DNA from: Rossellomorea vietnamensis
Lineage (GTDB): Bacteria; Bacillota; Bacilli; Bacillales; Bacillaceae_B
NCBI RefSeq assembly: GCF_025398035.1
Contig: NZ_CP104558.1
Coordinates: 3,420,001 to 3,484,000 of the forward strand
DNA: 64,000 nt
Direction of reading: 5' to 3'
Below, piece after piece: positions 25,251 to 33,598 of this stretch. A program made the position numbers and the translations under genes. A model generated the notes under the pieces. It did not search any database, was not told the DNA's origin, and saw only the letters and a program-made list of their open reading frames with translations. Every line of letters starts with the position of its first letter. Position 1 is the first letter of the stretch.

Positions 25251-25961
25251 ATGGAAGTTTCGATATGGTTTGCTCTGGCGGCAGGAGCATTATCTTTTTT
25301 TTCGCCGTGCGTATTTCCGCTTCTGCCTGCTTATGTCAGTCATTTAACTGGTGGACAGGCACGGGATGGGCATATGAAGGTGGAACGATCGGTGGTTTTA
25401 CTGCGATCCTTTGGTTTCATTGCAGGATTTTCCCTCATTTTCATTCTAATGGGGGCTTCAGCCAGCTTTCTTGGAGAAATGTTCTCTGAATATCGGATCT
25501 ACATTGAACAGATTGCGGGGATTCTTATTATTGTGTTTGGGTTGCAAATGATGGGCTGGCTCAGTTTTTCATTCTTACTGAAAGATACGAGATCGTTTGA
25601 AACGAAGAAAAAAGGGACGGCTTTGGGATCGATTCTGCTGGGGATGGCTTTTGCCAGTGGATGGTCACCATGTGTCGGATTGACGCTTTCTTCTATTTTG
25701 TTGTTAGCAAGTGCCAGCAGTACATTGACCCAAGGAATAGTCCTGCTGATTGTCTATTCGATTGGATTGGCAGTTCCCTTCCTGCTTATCTCCCTGATGA
25801 TCACCAAGACGTTCACCGTGATGAAGACGATCAACAGAATCCTTCCTGGGCTTTCGAAAATCAATGGAGCATTGATGATCATCTTGGGATTTCTTGTGTT
25901 TAGTGGGAAGATGCAGCAAATCAGCTCTTATCTTTCCGTTTTTAGTTTCTTTTCAACATAG
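25248..25961 (+). CDS. ccdA: CcdA/DsbD-type thiol-disulfide membrane transporter
   Basis: 237 aa from the ATG at 25248 (AAAGGAG eight bases upstream; GTG at 25239 is inside the ribosome site). Six membrane segments with the two Pro/Cys signatures of the family: FFSPCVFPLLPAY near residue 20 and GWSPCVG near residue 140. CcdA passes electrons from cytoplasmic thioredoxin across the membrane to extracytoplasmic thiol proteins. The last gene of this cluster encodes a TlpA-type thioredoxin, the expected acceptor. The response regulator starts nine bases after its stop. A hairpin encloses its start. Confidence 0.93.
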   Translation: MMEVSIWFALAAGALSFFSPCVFPLLPAYVSHLTGGQARDGHMKVERSVVLLRSFGFIAGFSLIFILMGASASFLGEMFSEYRIYIEQIAGILIIVFGLQMMGWLSFSFLLKDTRSFETKKKGTALGSILLGMAFASGWSPCVGLTLSSILLLASASSTLTQGIVLLIVYSIGLAVPFLLISLMITKTFTVMKTINRILPGLSKINGALMIILGFLVFSGKMQQISSYLSVFSFFST

Positions 25962-25970
25962 GGGGAGAGT

Positions 25971-26657
25971 ATGAAGGTTCAAAATAAGACGATTCTGATT
26001 GTTGAAGACGATGTAAAGATTCGCAAGCTAATCAAACTCTTTCTTGAAAATGACGGGTATGAAGTGTTTGAAGCCCAGGATGGGGAAGAAGGAAAACGAT
26101 TATTCAAAGAGCATGACCCTTGCTTCGCGATCCTGGATCTGATGCTTCCGAAAACCCAGGGAGAAGAGTTGTGCAGATGGATTCGGGAAGAAGAGAAAAG
26201 TGATATCGGTATTATCTTTGTGACCGCCAAAACGACGGAGGATGAAAGAATCCTTGGATTGAAGGCCGGGGCGGATGATTACGTCACAAAACCGTTCAGT
26301 CCGTCTGAACTTGTGACAAGGGTGGACACAGTCCTTCGCAGAACAGGGACGCGCTGCCAAAAGCTCAGCAAAAAAGGATTGACGCTGAAGCCGATGAAAG
26401 GAGAGGTCACCTATAAAGGCGACACCCTGGAATTAACGTCCTTTGAATTCAGGATCCTTGAATATTTAATGATCCATGCGGGTCAAGTGATTTCAAGGCA
26501 GCAGATTCTTGATGCCCTGTATGATATGAATCAAAAAGTTGTTTCGGAACGGACGATCGATGTCCATATCCGCCACCTCCGAAAGAAACTTCAAGCGATC
26601 ACCCATCAATCATTTATACAAACCGTCAGAGGGATGGGGTATAAGTTCGATGCGTAA
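25971..26657 (+). CDS. OmpR-family response regulator
   Basis: 228 aa. The receiver domain (about 7-120) shows VEDDVKIRKL at its start, the phospho-acceptor Asp in AILDLMLPK near residue 55 and the Lys in DDYVTKPFSP near 105. A winged-helix DNA-binding domain follows (about 135-227, ending FIQTVRGMGYKFD). GGGGGAGAG precedes the ATG. Its stop overlaps the sensor kinase start (ATGCGTAA), so the pair is coupled. Setting between ccdA and a TlpA gene suggests it controls, or responds to, extracytoplasmic thiol state (inference). Confidence 0.95.
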   Translation: MKVQNKTILIVEDDVKIRKLIKLFLENDGYEVFEAQDGEEGKRLFKEHDPCFAILDLMLPKTQGEELCRWIREEEKSDIGIIFVTAKTTEDERILGLKAGADDYVTKPFSPSELVTRVDTVLRRTGTRCQKLSKKGLTLKPMKGEVTYKGDTLELTSFEFRILEYLMIHAGQVISRQQILDALYDMNQKVVSERTIDVHIRHLRKKLQAITHQSFIQTVRGMGYKFDA

Positions 26658-27702
26658 AAGAAAAGAAGTATGGGGGATATTCACTCAGTTGACTTTTCTT
26701 AATACAATCATCATTGCCCTTGTCATCGCCATAGCTGGATTCACGGTCAAAAACTATGCTTGCACCCTCGTCAATCAGCAAGAGATTACAGGGACGGACC
26801 TGGAAATCCTGCTTAATCAATATTTGGTGAAAGTAAGCATTCTTGCCTTCCTTCTTGCCGGCGGCTTTCATTTCCTTTTATTAAAGTGGTTGATTCATCC
26901 ATTGAAAAAACTAACAGCCGCAACACAAGAATTGAAAAAAGGAAATCACCCTAAGCGACTGAAGAATCCTCTGATTTATGAGGTGAAAGAGCTGAATGAT
27001 GCCTTCAATGATTTAACAGAACGGACGGCTCGCGTAAAATCAAAGCAAAACCGGTTATTAAAAGATCTGTCCCATGAATTAAGAACTCCCTTGACCAATT
27101 TATCAGGATACCTCGAAGGCCTTGAAAAAGGAATTGTAAAAGGCGATCAAGAAATGTATCGTTCCCTTCAGGAAGAAACAACCCGGATCGAACGATTGCT
27201 GGAACAACTCGCCCGGATCAATCAATGGACATCCGACGGGGAAATGAAAGACTTCAAAAGGGATAAAATTTTGATTCATCAGCTGATAAAGAGGCGGATC
27301 ACCATCTTTCATATTAAATTCCTTGAAAAAGGGATCATGGTGGATGACACTCTTGAACCTTTCACGTTGGAGGGAAGCATTGATGGACTTAATCAAGTCC
27401 TGAGCAATCTCCTTCAAAATATTGTGGATTACGACAATGGGAAGAAGGTAAGGATAGAAAGCTGTGTTGAGGAGGGATCTTATGTGATCCGGTTTTCCCA
27501 TGAAGGAAAAAGGATTCCTGTTGAAGAAAGCGAGCTGATCTTTGAACGCTTCTATCGTGTTGATCCTTCGAGGTCGCCTTTGACAGGCGGAACAGGACTC
27601 GGACTGGCCATAGCAAAAGAGATCGTACTTGCCCATGGAGGAGATCTTTCCCTTGCAACCGATGGTCTTCATCATACCTTTGAGATACGACTTCCCAAAT
27701 AA
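26650..27702 (+). CDS. Sensor histidine kinase with short extracytoplasmic loop
   Basis: 350 aa from the ATG at 26650, which overlaps the regulator stop by eight bases. TM1 is about residues 10-33, a short outer loop about 34-62, TM2 about 63-85, a HAMP-like segment to about 130, then the H-box DLSHELRTPLTNL with His142, and an HATPase domain ending in GTGLGLAIAKEI. The outer loop is too small for a sensory domain and holds a single Cys38 (KNYACTLVN), a candidate redox-sensing residue given the thiol-exchange genes around it. Signal unknown. Confidence 0.93.
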   Translation: MRKRKEVWGIFTQLTFLNTIIIALVIAIAGFTVKNYACTLVNQQEITGTDLEILLNQYLVKVSILAFLLAGGFHFLLLKWLIHPLKKLTAATQELKKGNHPKRLKNPLIYEVKELNDAFNDLTERTARVKSKQNRLLKDLSHELRTPLTNLSGYLEGLEKGIVKGDQEMYRSLQEETTRIERLLEQLARINQWTSDGEMKDFKRDKILIHQLIKRRITIFHIKFLEKGIMVDDTLEPFTLEGSIDGLNQVLSNLLQNIVDYDNGKKVRIESCVEEGSYVIRFSHEGKRIPVEESELIFERFYRVDPSRSPLTGGTGLGLAIAKEIVLAHGGDLSLATDGLHHTFEIRLPK

Positions 27703-27723
27703 CGAATGATTCGAGGATAATAC

Positions 27724-28344
27724 ATGACAGAGCAATGGTACACGATCGGTTCCTTTACATTCCCCTCCTCATGGGGGGCCATCATCGCCTCATTCGTACT
27801 GACTTTCTTATTCCTTTTCTTCTGGAATCGAAAGGCCAGTGACTGGTATTCGAATGCCATTTTGATTTTTATACTAGTCTGGAAATTGAGTGTGATTGTG
27901 ATCGACTTTCAAACGGTCATCAAGCACCCCTTTACGATTCTCTATTTTCACGGAGGGATCATGGGGTATTGGTTAGGCTTGGCGGCTGTTCTCCTGTATA
28001 TCTTTTTCAGGAAAGTCGATTGTCCATCTACCCCTATCATTTCATGGATGACTACGGTACTTGTCTTTGAGGTTGTCTTACATATGCTCCATGATGACTT
28101 TCTTTTAGCGGGTATTCAGTCCGTTCTCAATCTGATGATGGTTTATTTTGGGGTGAAAAAATCAGCTGGATCTGATGGAAGGATGTGGAGTGGGCAGATA
28201 TTCGTTTTGTTCACCCTTTTCCAATTATTGCTTCACACTTTGATCGGCGGCTTCGAATTATCCGTCACCACCTGGTCGTATTTAGTGATGATGATCGGTC
28301 TCATCTTTCTTTTAACGGTAAGGAGGAAAACTAAAAGTGAATAA
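27724..28344 (+). CDS. Lgt-like multi-pass membrane protein
   Basis: 206 aa, seven or so hydrophobic segments. The spacing and the YFHGGIMGYWLGL stretch recall the HGG region of prolipoprotein diacylglyceryl transferase (Lgt), but the Lgt catalytic Arg/Asn signature is not visible, so it is a distant, probably non-Lgt relative. It begins 21 nt after the kinase and its end overlaps the start of the TlpA-type gene by eight bases. Function unknown; the operon suggests a membrane partner of the CcdA/TlpA pathway. Confidence 0.65.
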   Translation: MTEQWYTIGSFTFPSSWGAIIASFVLTFLFLFFWNRKASDWYSNAILIFILVWKLSVIVIDFQTVIKHPFTILYFHGGIMGYWLGLAAVLLYIFFRKVDCPSTPIISWMTTVLVFEVVLHMLHDDFLLAGIQSVLNLMMVYFGVKKSAGSDGRMWSGQIFVLFTLFQLLLHTLIGGFELSVTTWSYLVMMIGLIFLLTVRRKTKSE

Positions 28345-28918
28345 ACGAAATTTTGCTCTGGCGATCGTCGCACTGCTGATCGGAATCTTCCTTGTGAATT
28401 TGTTCCAGGATCAACAGGAAAAAAAGGCAAAAGAAGAGGCTGCCCAGTTGGCCAAGGAATCCATGGACCTTTCTGATGCCAAGCAGGGACTCACCAAAGG
28501 GGATCGTGCACCGGACTTTACCTTATCCACGTTGGAAGGGGAAGAAGTAAAGCTGTCTGACTATCAAGGCAAGAAAGTGATCCTGAATTTCTGGGCCACC
28601 TGGTGCCCGCCATGTAAAGCGGAAATGCCCCATATGGAACAGTATTACGAAAAAAACGCGAAAAAAGAGAATGTCGAAATCCTTGCCGTCAATTTGACCT
28701 CACAGGATGATGGGGAGAAGGCAGTCCAGCAATTTGTCGACGGCTACGAACTCACTTTCCCCATTCTCATGGATGAGAAAGGGGATATCGGAGACGAGTA
28801 CCGGGCATTCACGATCCCGACCACTTACATGATCGATACAAACGGCCTCATCCAGCACAAAATCGTCGGCCCCATGAACGAAGAAATGATGGGTAAAATG
28901 GTCGGAGGGATGGAATAA
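28337..28918 (+). CDS. TlpA/ResA-type membrane-anchored thioredoxin
   Basis: 193 aa, start GTG at 28337 after AGGAGG. Residues 5-25 are an uncleaved membrane anchor; a charged linker follows; the AhpC/TSA-TlpA thioredoxin domain is about 55-193 with the active site WCPPC near residue 92-96 and cis-Pro in FTIPTTYMID. Such proteins reduce disulfides outside the membrane, for example in apocytochrome c (ResA) or during sporulation (StoA). Electrons would come from the CcdA encoded at the head of the same cluster. The start overlaps the Lgt-like gene. Confidence 0.93.
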   Translation: MNKRNFALAIVALLIGIFLVNLFQDQQEKKAKEEAAQLAKESMDLSDAKQGLTKGDRAPDFTLSTLEGEEVKLSDYQGKKVILNFWATWCPPCKAEMPHMEQYYEKNAKKENVEILAVNLTSQDDGEKAVQQFVDGYELTFPILMDEKGDIGDEYRAFTIPTTYMIDTNGLIQHKIVGPMNEEMMGKMVGGME

Positions 28919-28920
28919 TG

Positions 28921-28935
28921 GGAGGGACGGACCTC
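28921..28935. repeat. Solo GGGACGGACC-family repeat
   Basis: GGAGGGACGGACCTC immediately follows the TlpA gene stop; no inverted partner is nearby. Confidence 0.65.
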
Positions 28936-29000
28936 TGACAGGACGTTTCGTTTTATACGCTATGAGGTATAAGTAACCATAACCCAAAAGGAGGATCAAA

Positions 29001-29381
29001 ATGTTCCACTACACAAAAGACGTTTCAATGAATGTGAAGGATGCCGTATCAGCAGTAGAGGCATCCTTGAAAGAAGAAAGCTTCGGGGTTCTGTGGAATC
29101 TTGACCTGGCCGCCAAGCTTCAGGATAAAGGGCTGGATTTTAACGAAGAAGTAGTTGTCCTGGAAGTATGTAATCCCCACGAAGCGAAAAAGGTGCTGGA
29201 AGAAAGCATGCTCGTCAGCTATTTCCTGCCTTGTAAAGTGACGGTATACACAGAAAAGGGAACGACGAAGATCGGGATGGCAAAGCCCAGCAAGCTGATT
29301 GAAATGGTAGATAACGATGAATTAAAACGATTGGCGTTGGAAATCGAAAATCGCCTGATCGGGTGTTTAGAAAACGTCTGA
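29001..29381 (+). CDS. DUF302 family protein
   Basis: 126 aa. The sequence follows the DUF302 pattern: a VKDAVSAVEASLKEESFGVLW N-terminus, VVVLEVCNPHEAKKVLEES, FLPCKVTVYTEKGTTKIGM. These small cytoplasmic proteins have an alpha-beta fold and no established role. AAAAGGAGG precedes the ATG. It has its own terminator and so is a single-gene unit. Confidence 0.88.
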   Translation: MFHYTKDVSMNVKDAVSAVEASLKEESFGVLWNLDLAAKLQDKGLDFNEEVVVLEVCNPHEAKKVLEESMLVSYFLPCKVTVYTEKGTTKIGMAKPSKLIEMVDNDELKRLALEIENRLIGCLENV

Positions 29382-29387
29382 CGATTT

Positions 29388-29421
29388 GAACCTGTTGCAA
29401 AAAGCGGCGGGTTCTTTTTTT
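29388..29421 (+). terminator. Terminator after the DUF302 gene
   Basis: GAACC (29388-29392) pairs with GGTTC (29410-29414), then seven T. Confidence 0.65.
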
Positions 29422-29506
29422 GCCTCCCATTAACTCATACTCCTCACAATCTTCTGAATATGATACACTTTTAAAAATACATAGATTCAGGAAGGATGAA
29501 AGTGAA

Positions 29507-30646
29507 ATGAAATTCACCACCAAGGTCGTACATAGTCAGCTGAAAGGAACAGAGGAAATCCGTAGTAAGACAACACCGATCTACCAGACGTCTGCTTTTT
29601 CTTTTACGTCTCTGGAGGAACTTGAGGGTTTCTATGAAGGGAAGTCTCCTTATCTTTATTCAAGGACGGGTAATCCGAACACGGATGAACTTGGGAAGAT
29701 GGTGGCAGAACTTGAAGGAGCTCCTGCGGGTGTCGCCACGTCTTCCGGATTGTCGGCAATCCTGGTTGGTATCCTTGCCGTTGTTCAGGCAGGGGACCAT
29801 ATTGTTGCGGCGGAGGATTTATACGGAGGCACTTTCCATATGCTGAAAGAAGAGCTGAAATCATTCGGTATTTCGACCTCCTTTGTCGATTTCACGAGTG
29901 AGGAGGAAATCGAGGCAGCACTTACTCCCGACACCAAACTTCTCTACAGTGAGACGGTAACCAATCCATTTATGCGGGTAGAGGATATTTCAAGAATGGT
30001 AGCTCTTGCCGAAAAGCATAACCTGAAATCGATGATCGACAATACATTCGCCACACCATTTCTGCGTCAGCCCTACCTTGAAGGAGTCGATCTGGTCGCT
30101 CACAGCGCTACGAAGTATATCGGCGGGCATAGCGATATCACAGCGGGGGTCGTAGTCGGAAAAGAAGAGCTTGTGCAAAAGGCAAGAGAGAAGGTCGTCA
30201 ACATCGGTTCGAACCTAAGTCCATTTGAAGCATGGCTCACATGCCGGGGGGCGAAAACATTGGCACTTCGGGTGGGGACCCAGGCTCAGAACGCGGGAAC
30301 ACTTGCAGATGAACTGCGCAGCAATGAGCAGGTGAAGAGGGTCTATTATCCAACTGATCTATCCGATAAAGGGAATGGGGCGATCGTCACCATCGAACTC
30401 GATGCCAGCTGCGATATCAGCACATTCTTCAAGTCCCTTGGATGGATCAAAATCATCCCGTCCCTGGCCGGCGTGGAAACAACGGTTTCCTATCCGCTTG
30501 GAACCTCTCATCGTGCCCTTCCGAAAGAAGCGCAGGAAAAACTAGGCATCAACACCCATGTGGTGCGCATATCGTTAGGTATCGAGGATGGGGGAGATAT
30601 CGTTTCTCAATTCAACGAGGCAATAGCAGCTTCTGTTAAAAAATAA
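29507..30646 (+). CDS. Cys/Met metabolism PLP enzyme (cystathionine gamma-synthase/lyase type)
   Basis: 379 aa from the ATG at 29507 (GAAGGATG upstream); frame upstream to 29420 is not coding. It is a full-length member of the gamma-family: TTPIYQTSAF, YSRTGNPNTDELGKMVAELE, TSSGLSAI, the substrate loop, and SATKYIGGHSD with the PLP-binding Lys near residue 196. Reactions in the family include cystathionine synthesis and cleavage and methionine gamma-lyase; sequence alone does not separate them. It precedes the SAM-riboswitch unit but is transcribed from its own start and carries no riboswitch itself. Confidence 0.9.
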   Translation: MKFTTKVVHSQLKGTEEIRSKTTPIYQTSAFSFTSLEELEGFYEGKSPYLYSRTGNPNTDELGKMVAELEGAPAGVATSSGLSAILVGILAVVQAGDHIVAAEDLYGGTFHMLKEELKSFGISTSFVDFTSEEEIEAALTPDTKLLYSETVTNPFMRVEDISRMVALAEKHNLKSMIDNTFATPFLRQPYLEGVDLVAHSATKYIGGHSDITAGVVVGKEELVQKAREKVVNIGSNLSPFEAWLTCRGAKTLALRVGTQAQNAGTLADELRSNEQVKRVYYPTDLSDKGNGAIVTIELDASCDISTFFKSLGWIKIIPSLAGVETTVSYPLGTSHRALPKEAQEKLGINTHVVRISLGIEDGGDIVSQFNEAIAASVKK

Positions 30647-30664
30647 AAAATTCTGAAAATGGTC

Positions 30665-30694
30665 TTGACGTTGAGGCTGGTTACCCTTTATAAT
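30665..30694 (+). promoter_or_regulatory. Sigma-A promoter of the metY-metX leader
   Basis: TTGACG (30665-30670), 18-base spacer, TATAAT (30689-30694), placed about 35 nt before the S-box aptamer. Confidence 0.75.
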
Positions 30695-30734
30695 TCATCT
30701 CAACGCATGAATTTTTCACATTGACAATTAAATG

Positions 30735-30853
30735 CTCTTATCCAGAGAGGTGGAGGGACTAGGCCCGATGAAACCCGGCAACCTTCATGTACGCACTGTG
30801 CGTCACATGAAAAGGTGCTAATTCCTGCAGGCGATCTGCCTGAAAGATAAGAG
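30735..30853 (+). ncRNA. SAM-I (S-box) riboswitch
   Basis: P1 strands CTCTTATC (30735-30742) and GATAAGAG (30846-30853) enclose AGAGAGGTGGAGGGACT, GGCCCGATGAAACCCGGCAACC, a variable hairpin with ACGCACTGTGCGT, and GGTGCTAATTCC with GCAGG. These are the S-box core elements. It controls the metY-metX genes: with SAM bound, the downstream terminator forms. Confidence 0.97.
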
Positions 30854-30872
30854 GAGGACCCTATTCAATTAG

Positions 30873-30900
30873 ACCCTCTTCTTAGGAAGAGGGTTTTTTA
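30873..30900 (+). terminator. S-box expression-platform terminator
   Basis: ACCCTCTTC (30873-30881) pairs with GAAGAGGGT (30886-30894), then TTTTTATTTT. The upstream GAGGACCC near 30851-30860 can compete as antiterminator. Confidence 0.92.
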
Positions 30901-31001
30901 TTTTATCCTCTTCTCGCTTCCTAGGTACCTATTCTTCTTCGGTTTTTCAGTATCTTAGTTCAACAGAATCCCAAAACCAAAACAATTAGGAGGAATTCCA
31001 A

Positions 31002-32297
31002 ATGACAAAATCATTCGATTTCGACACACTTCTTCTTCACGGCGGCCAGGAGCCGGACCCAACTACAGGCTCAAGGGCGGTACCCATCTATCAAACGACA
31101 TCCTACGTGTTCGACAACAGCGATCACGCCGCAAAGCTATTCGCCCTTGAAGAACCGGGAAACATCTATACCCGTATCATGAACCCGACAGTCGACGTCC
31201 TCGAGAAGCGCCTCGCCCTTTTAGAAGGGGGAATCGGAGCCTTGGGTGTATCATCCGGGATGGCCGCCATTTCTCTTTCCATCCTGAATATAGCCGGTGC
31301 AGGGGATGAAATCGTGGCAGCCACCAATCTGTACGGCGGAACGTACAATTTATTCTCTACGACCCTTCCGAAATACGGAATCAAGGTTCATTTCGTCGAT
31401 CCGACTGATCCAGAGAATTTCCGAAAAGCGATCACGCCGAAAACGAAAGCGGTATTCGCCGAGACGATCGGAAATCCGAGCCTGCACGTCCTGGACATCG
31501 AGTCGGTGGCGAAAGTGGCCCATGACCATCATATCCCGCTCATCATCGATAACACATTTGCCACGCCATATGTGTGCAAGCCGATTGAGTGGGGAGCTGA
31601 CATCGTCATACACTCCGCGACGAAGTGGATCGGCGGCCATGGTACGGCCATTGGTGGAGTCGTCATCGACGGTGGGAAGTTTGATTGGAATCATGAGAAG
31701 TTCCCTGGATTTACAGAAGAAGATAGAAGTTATAACGGACTTCGCTACGCACAAGATGTGGGAGCGGCCGCTTTCATCACAAAATTAAGGGTGCAGCTGC
31801 TTCGGGATCTCGGGGCGTGCTTAAGTCCACAAAACGCATTTCTGCTGTTGCAGGGACTGGAAACCCTGCATCTCCGCATCGAACGTCACACGGAGAATGC
31901 CTTTAAGATTGCGGAACACTTAAATCAGCACAGCGGAGTTGCCTGGGTTTCTTATCCAGGTCTCCCACAGCATCCATCCCACGCTCTTGCTCAAAAATAT
32001 TTGAAAAATGGAGCGGGATCCATCGTCGTCTTTGGAATCAAAGGGGGCAGGGATTCAGGACGTAAAGTCGTCGACAATATTTCCCTCTGGTCCCATGTTG
32101 CCAATGTGGGGGATGCGAAGTCACTGATCATCCATCCAGCCTCCACGACTCATCAGCAATTGAACGATGAGGAAATCCGGGCCACAGGTGTCACCGAGGA
32201 CCTTGTAAGACTTTCCGTCGGTTTGGAATCTGCGAAGGATTTGATCGAGGATCTGGATCATGCGATTGAAGTGGCTTTAGAAACGTCGAGGGTATAA
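31002..32297 (+). CDS. metY: O-acetylhomoserine sulfhydrylase
   Basis: 431 aa, the longer form typical of O-acetylhomoserine aminocarboxypropyltransferase. The motifs are [20 protein letters not shown], the [20 protein letters not shown] block, and [16 protein letters not shown] with the PLP Lys; the long insertion after it ([20 protein letters not shown]) separates MetY from the shorter MetB/MetC group. It makes homocysteine directly from O-acetylhomoserine and sulfide. It is controlled by the S-box riboswitch upstream and is followed by metX, which makes its substrate. Confidence 0.96.
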   Translation: MTKSFDFDTLLLHGGQEPDPTTGSRAVPIYQTTSYVFDNSDHAAKLFALEEPGNIYTRIMNPTVDVLEKRLALLEGGIGALGVSSGMAAISLSILNIAGAGDEIVAATNLYGGTYNLFSTTLPKYGIKVHFVDPTDPENFRKAITPKTKAVFAETIGNPSLHVLDIESVAKVAHDHHIPLIIDNTFATPYVCKPIEWGADIVIHSATKWIGGHGTAIGGVVIDGGKFDWNHEKFPGFTEEDRSYNGLRYAQDVGAAAFITKLRVQLLRDLGACLSPQNAFLLLQGLETLHLRIERHTENAFKIAEHLNQHSGVAWVSYPGLPQHPSHALAQKYLKNGAGSIVVFGIKGGRDSGRKVVDNISLWSHVANVGDAKSLIIHPASTTHQQLNDEEIRATGVTEDLVRLSVGLESAKDLIEDLDHAIEVALETSRV

Positions 32298-32361
32298 AAA
32301 ATAACTGTTTTCACCGGGGGGGCCCATGACCCCAAACAACACCAAAAAAGGAGGTGGAGGA

Positions 32362-33435
32362 ATGGAGAACTCATACTCTTATGAAGTAAGCTCCATTACC
32401 GTCCCATCCCTCACCTTAGAGTCAGGCACCACGTTATACAATATAAATCTGGCCTATGAACGGACCGGGAATAAGGACGGTCCCGTCATCCTCGTATGCC
32501 ATGCCCTCACCGGCACCCATATTGTGAAGGGAACGAGTGAGGATCAGGGCTGGTGGGATGGACTGGTCGGACCAGGATCCTACATTGATACCGATCTATA
32601 CAATGTGATTGCTTTCAATGTGTTAGGGGGATGTGAAGGAAGTACTGGACCGACGTCCACGGATCTGGAAACCGGAGGACGATACGGCCCGGACTTCCCC
32701 CACATTACCATACGGGACATGGTCCACTCCCAATATGAAGCACTCCAACAACTCTCCGTCGAAAGGATTGAAGCGGTGATCGGCGGCTCGCTGGGTGGAA
32801 TGCAGGCATTGGAGTGGGGGGCCCTGTATCCGACATATATCAATAAGGTATTCGCCCTCGCCGTCTCACCGGCATTGAATGATTACGGTCTCGCCTTCAA
32901 TCATATCGGGATCACAGCAATTGAAGGGGATCCCGAATTTCAAAATGGCCACTATCCTCACGGTTCCATATTAAAAGGGCTTGAGATTGCCAGGATGGTC
33001 GGGATGGTGACCTATCGTACACAGGAGTTGTTTGACAGGCGCTTCCAGCGGGTGAGGACCAATGAGCAGTACAATGTGGAAAGCTATCTTGATTATCAAG
33101 GAAAGAAACTGGGAAAGCGATTTGATCCGAACAGCTATCTTACCCTCCTGAAAGCGATGAATACCCATGACATCGGGAGGGGAAGGGGAGGATCGGAAAT
33201 GGTCGCCGATTCCTATCCGTGCGAGCTGGTCTCGATCAGCTATGAGGGTGATTTGATCTATTCTCCACAGTATTTAAAGGAATTCACACTACAAGTGCCT
33301 AAGGGTGAACATTACTTTATCCCGACAGCATTCGGTCATGACGGGTTCCTTGTGGAATTCGAGAAATGGGGAGGGATCATCTCTTCTCATCTGAAAAATC
33401 ACCAAGATCAAAAAATCGTGACGGGTATGAAATAA
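32362..33435 (+). CDS. metX: Homoserine O-acetyltransferase
   Basis: 357 aa from the ATG at 32362 behind AGGAGGTGGAGG; a frame start at 32326 is less likely. Alpha/beta hydrolase fold with the nucleophile Ser143 in GGSLGGMQALEW, plus the VCHALTGT oxyanion region and a C-terminal FGHDGFLVE with the catalytic His. MetX acetylates homoserine with acetyl-CoA, the entry step to methionine, feeding MetY. Both genes form one SAM-riboswitch operon ending in a terminator. Acetyl rather than succinyl specificity is family-based. Confidence 0.95.
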   Translation: MENSYSYEVSSITVPSLTLESGTTLYNINLAYERTGNKDGPVILVCHALTGTHIVKGTSEDQGWWDGLVGPGSYIDTDLYNVIAFNVLGGCEGSTGPTSTDLETGGRYGPDFPHITIRDMVHSQYEALQQLSVERIEAVIGGSLGGMQALEWGALYPTYINKVFALAVSPALNDYGLAFNHIGITAIEGDPEFQNGHYPHGSILKGLEIARMVGMVTYRTQELFDRRFQRVRTNEQYNVESYLDYQGKKLGKRFDPNSYLTLLKAMNTHDIGRGRGGSEMVADSYPCELVSISYEGDLIYSPQYLKEFTLQVPKGEHYFIPTAFGHDGFLVEFEKWGGIISSHLKNHQDQKIVTGMK

Positions 33436-33485
33436 TCCGCTGCCAATCATAACTCGTCCCCCTCCGGCATATAGTTAGATAAGCA

Positions 33486-33530
33486 AAGACATCGCACCGC
33501 CTAAGCGCGTTTTTGTGTGGTGTCTTTTTT
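33486..33530 (+). terminator. Terminator after metX
   Basis: AAGACATCGCAC (33486-33497) pairs with GTGTGGTGTCTT (33515-33526) with two G-U pairs, then T-run. Confidence 0.85.
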
Positions 33531-33598
33531 CGTTGGATGGGAAAGTGGACGCTGCTCTCATCCATACCATAAACAAACGACAAGCTGGAGGGGAATAT

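Noticed and set aside
26791..26800. GGGACGGACC core inside the sensor kinase gene
   Set aside because: In frame as Gly-Thr-Asp-Leu within the outer loop, with no flanking repeat sequence; treated as coding coincidence, though an old insertion cannot be excluded.
30721..30726. TTGACA as a second promoter -35 inside the met leader
   Set aside because: No -10 at proper spacing, and it lies immediately before the aptamer P1 within the transcript of the better promoter.
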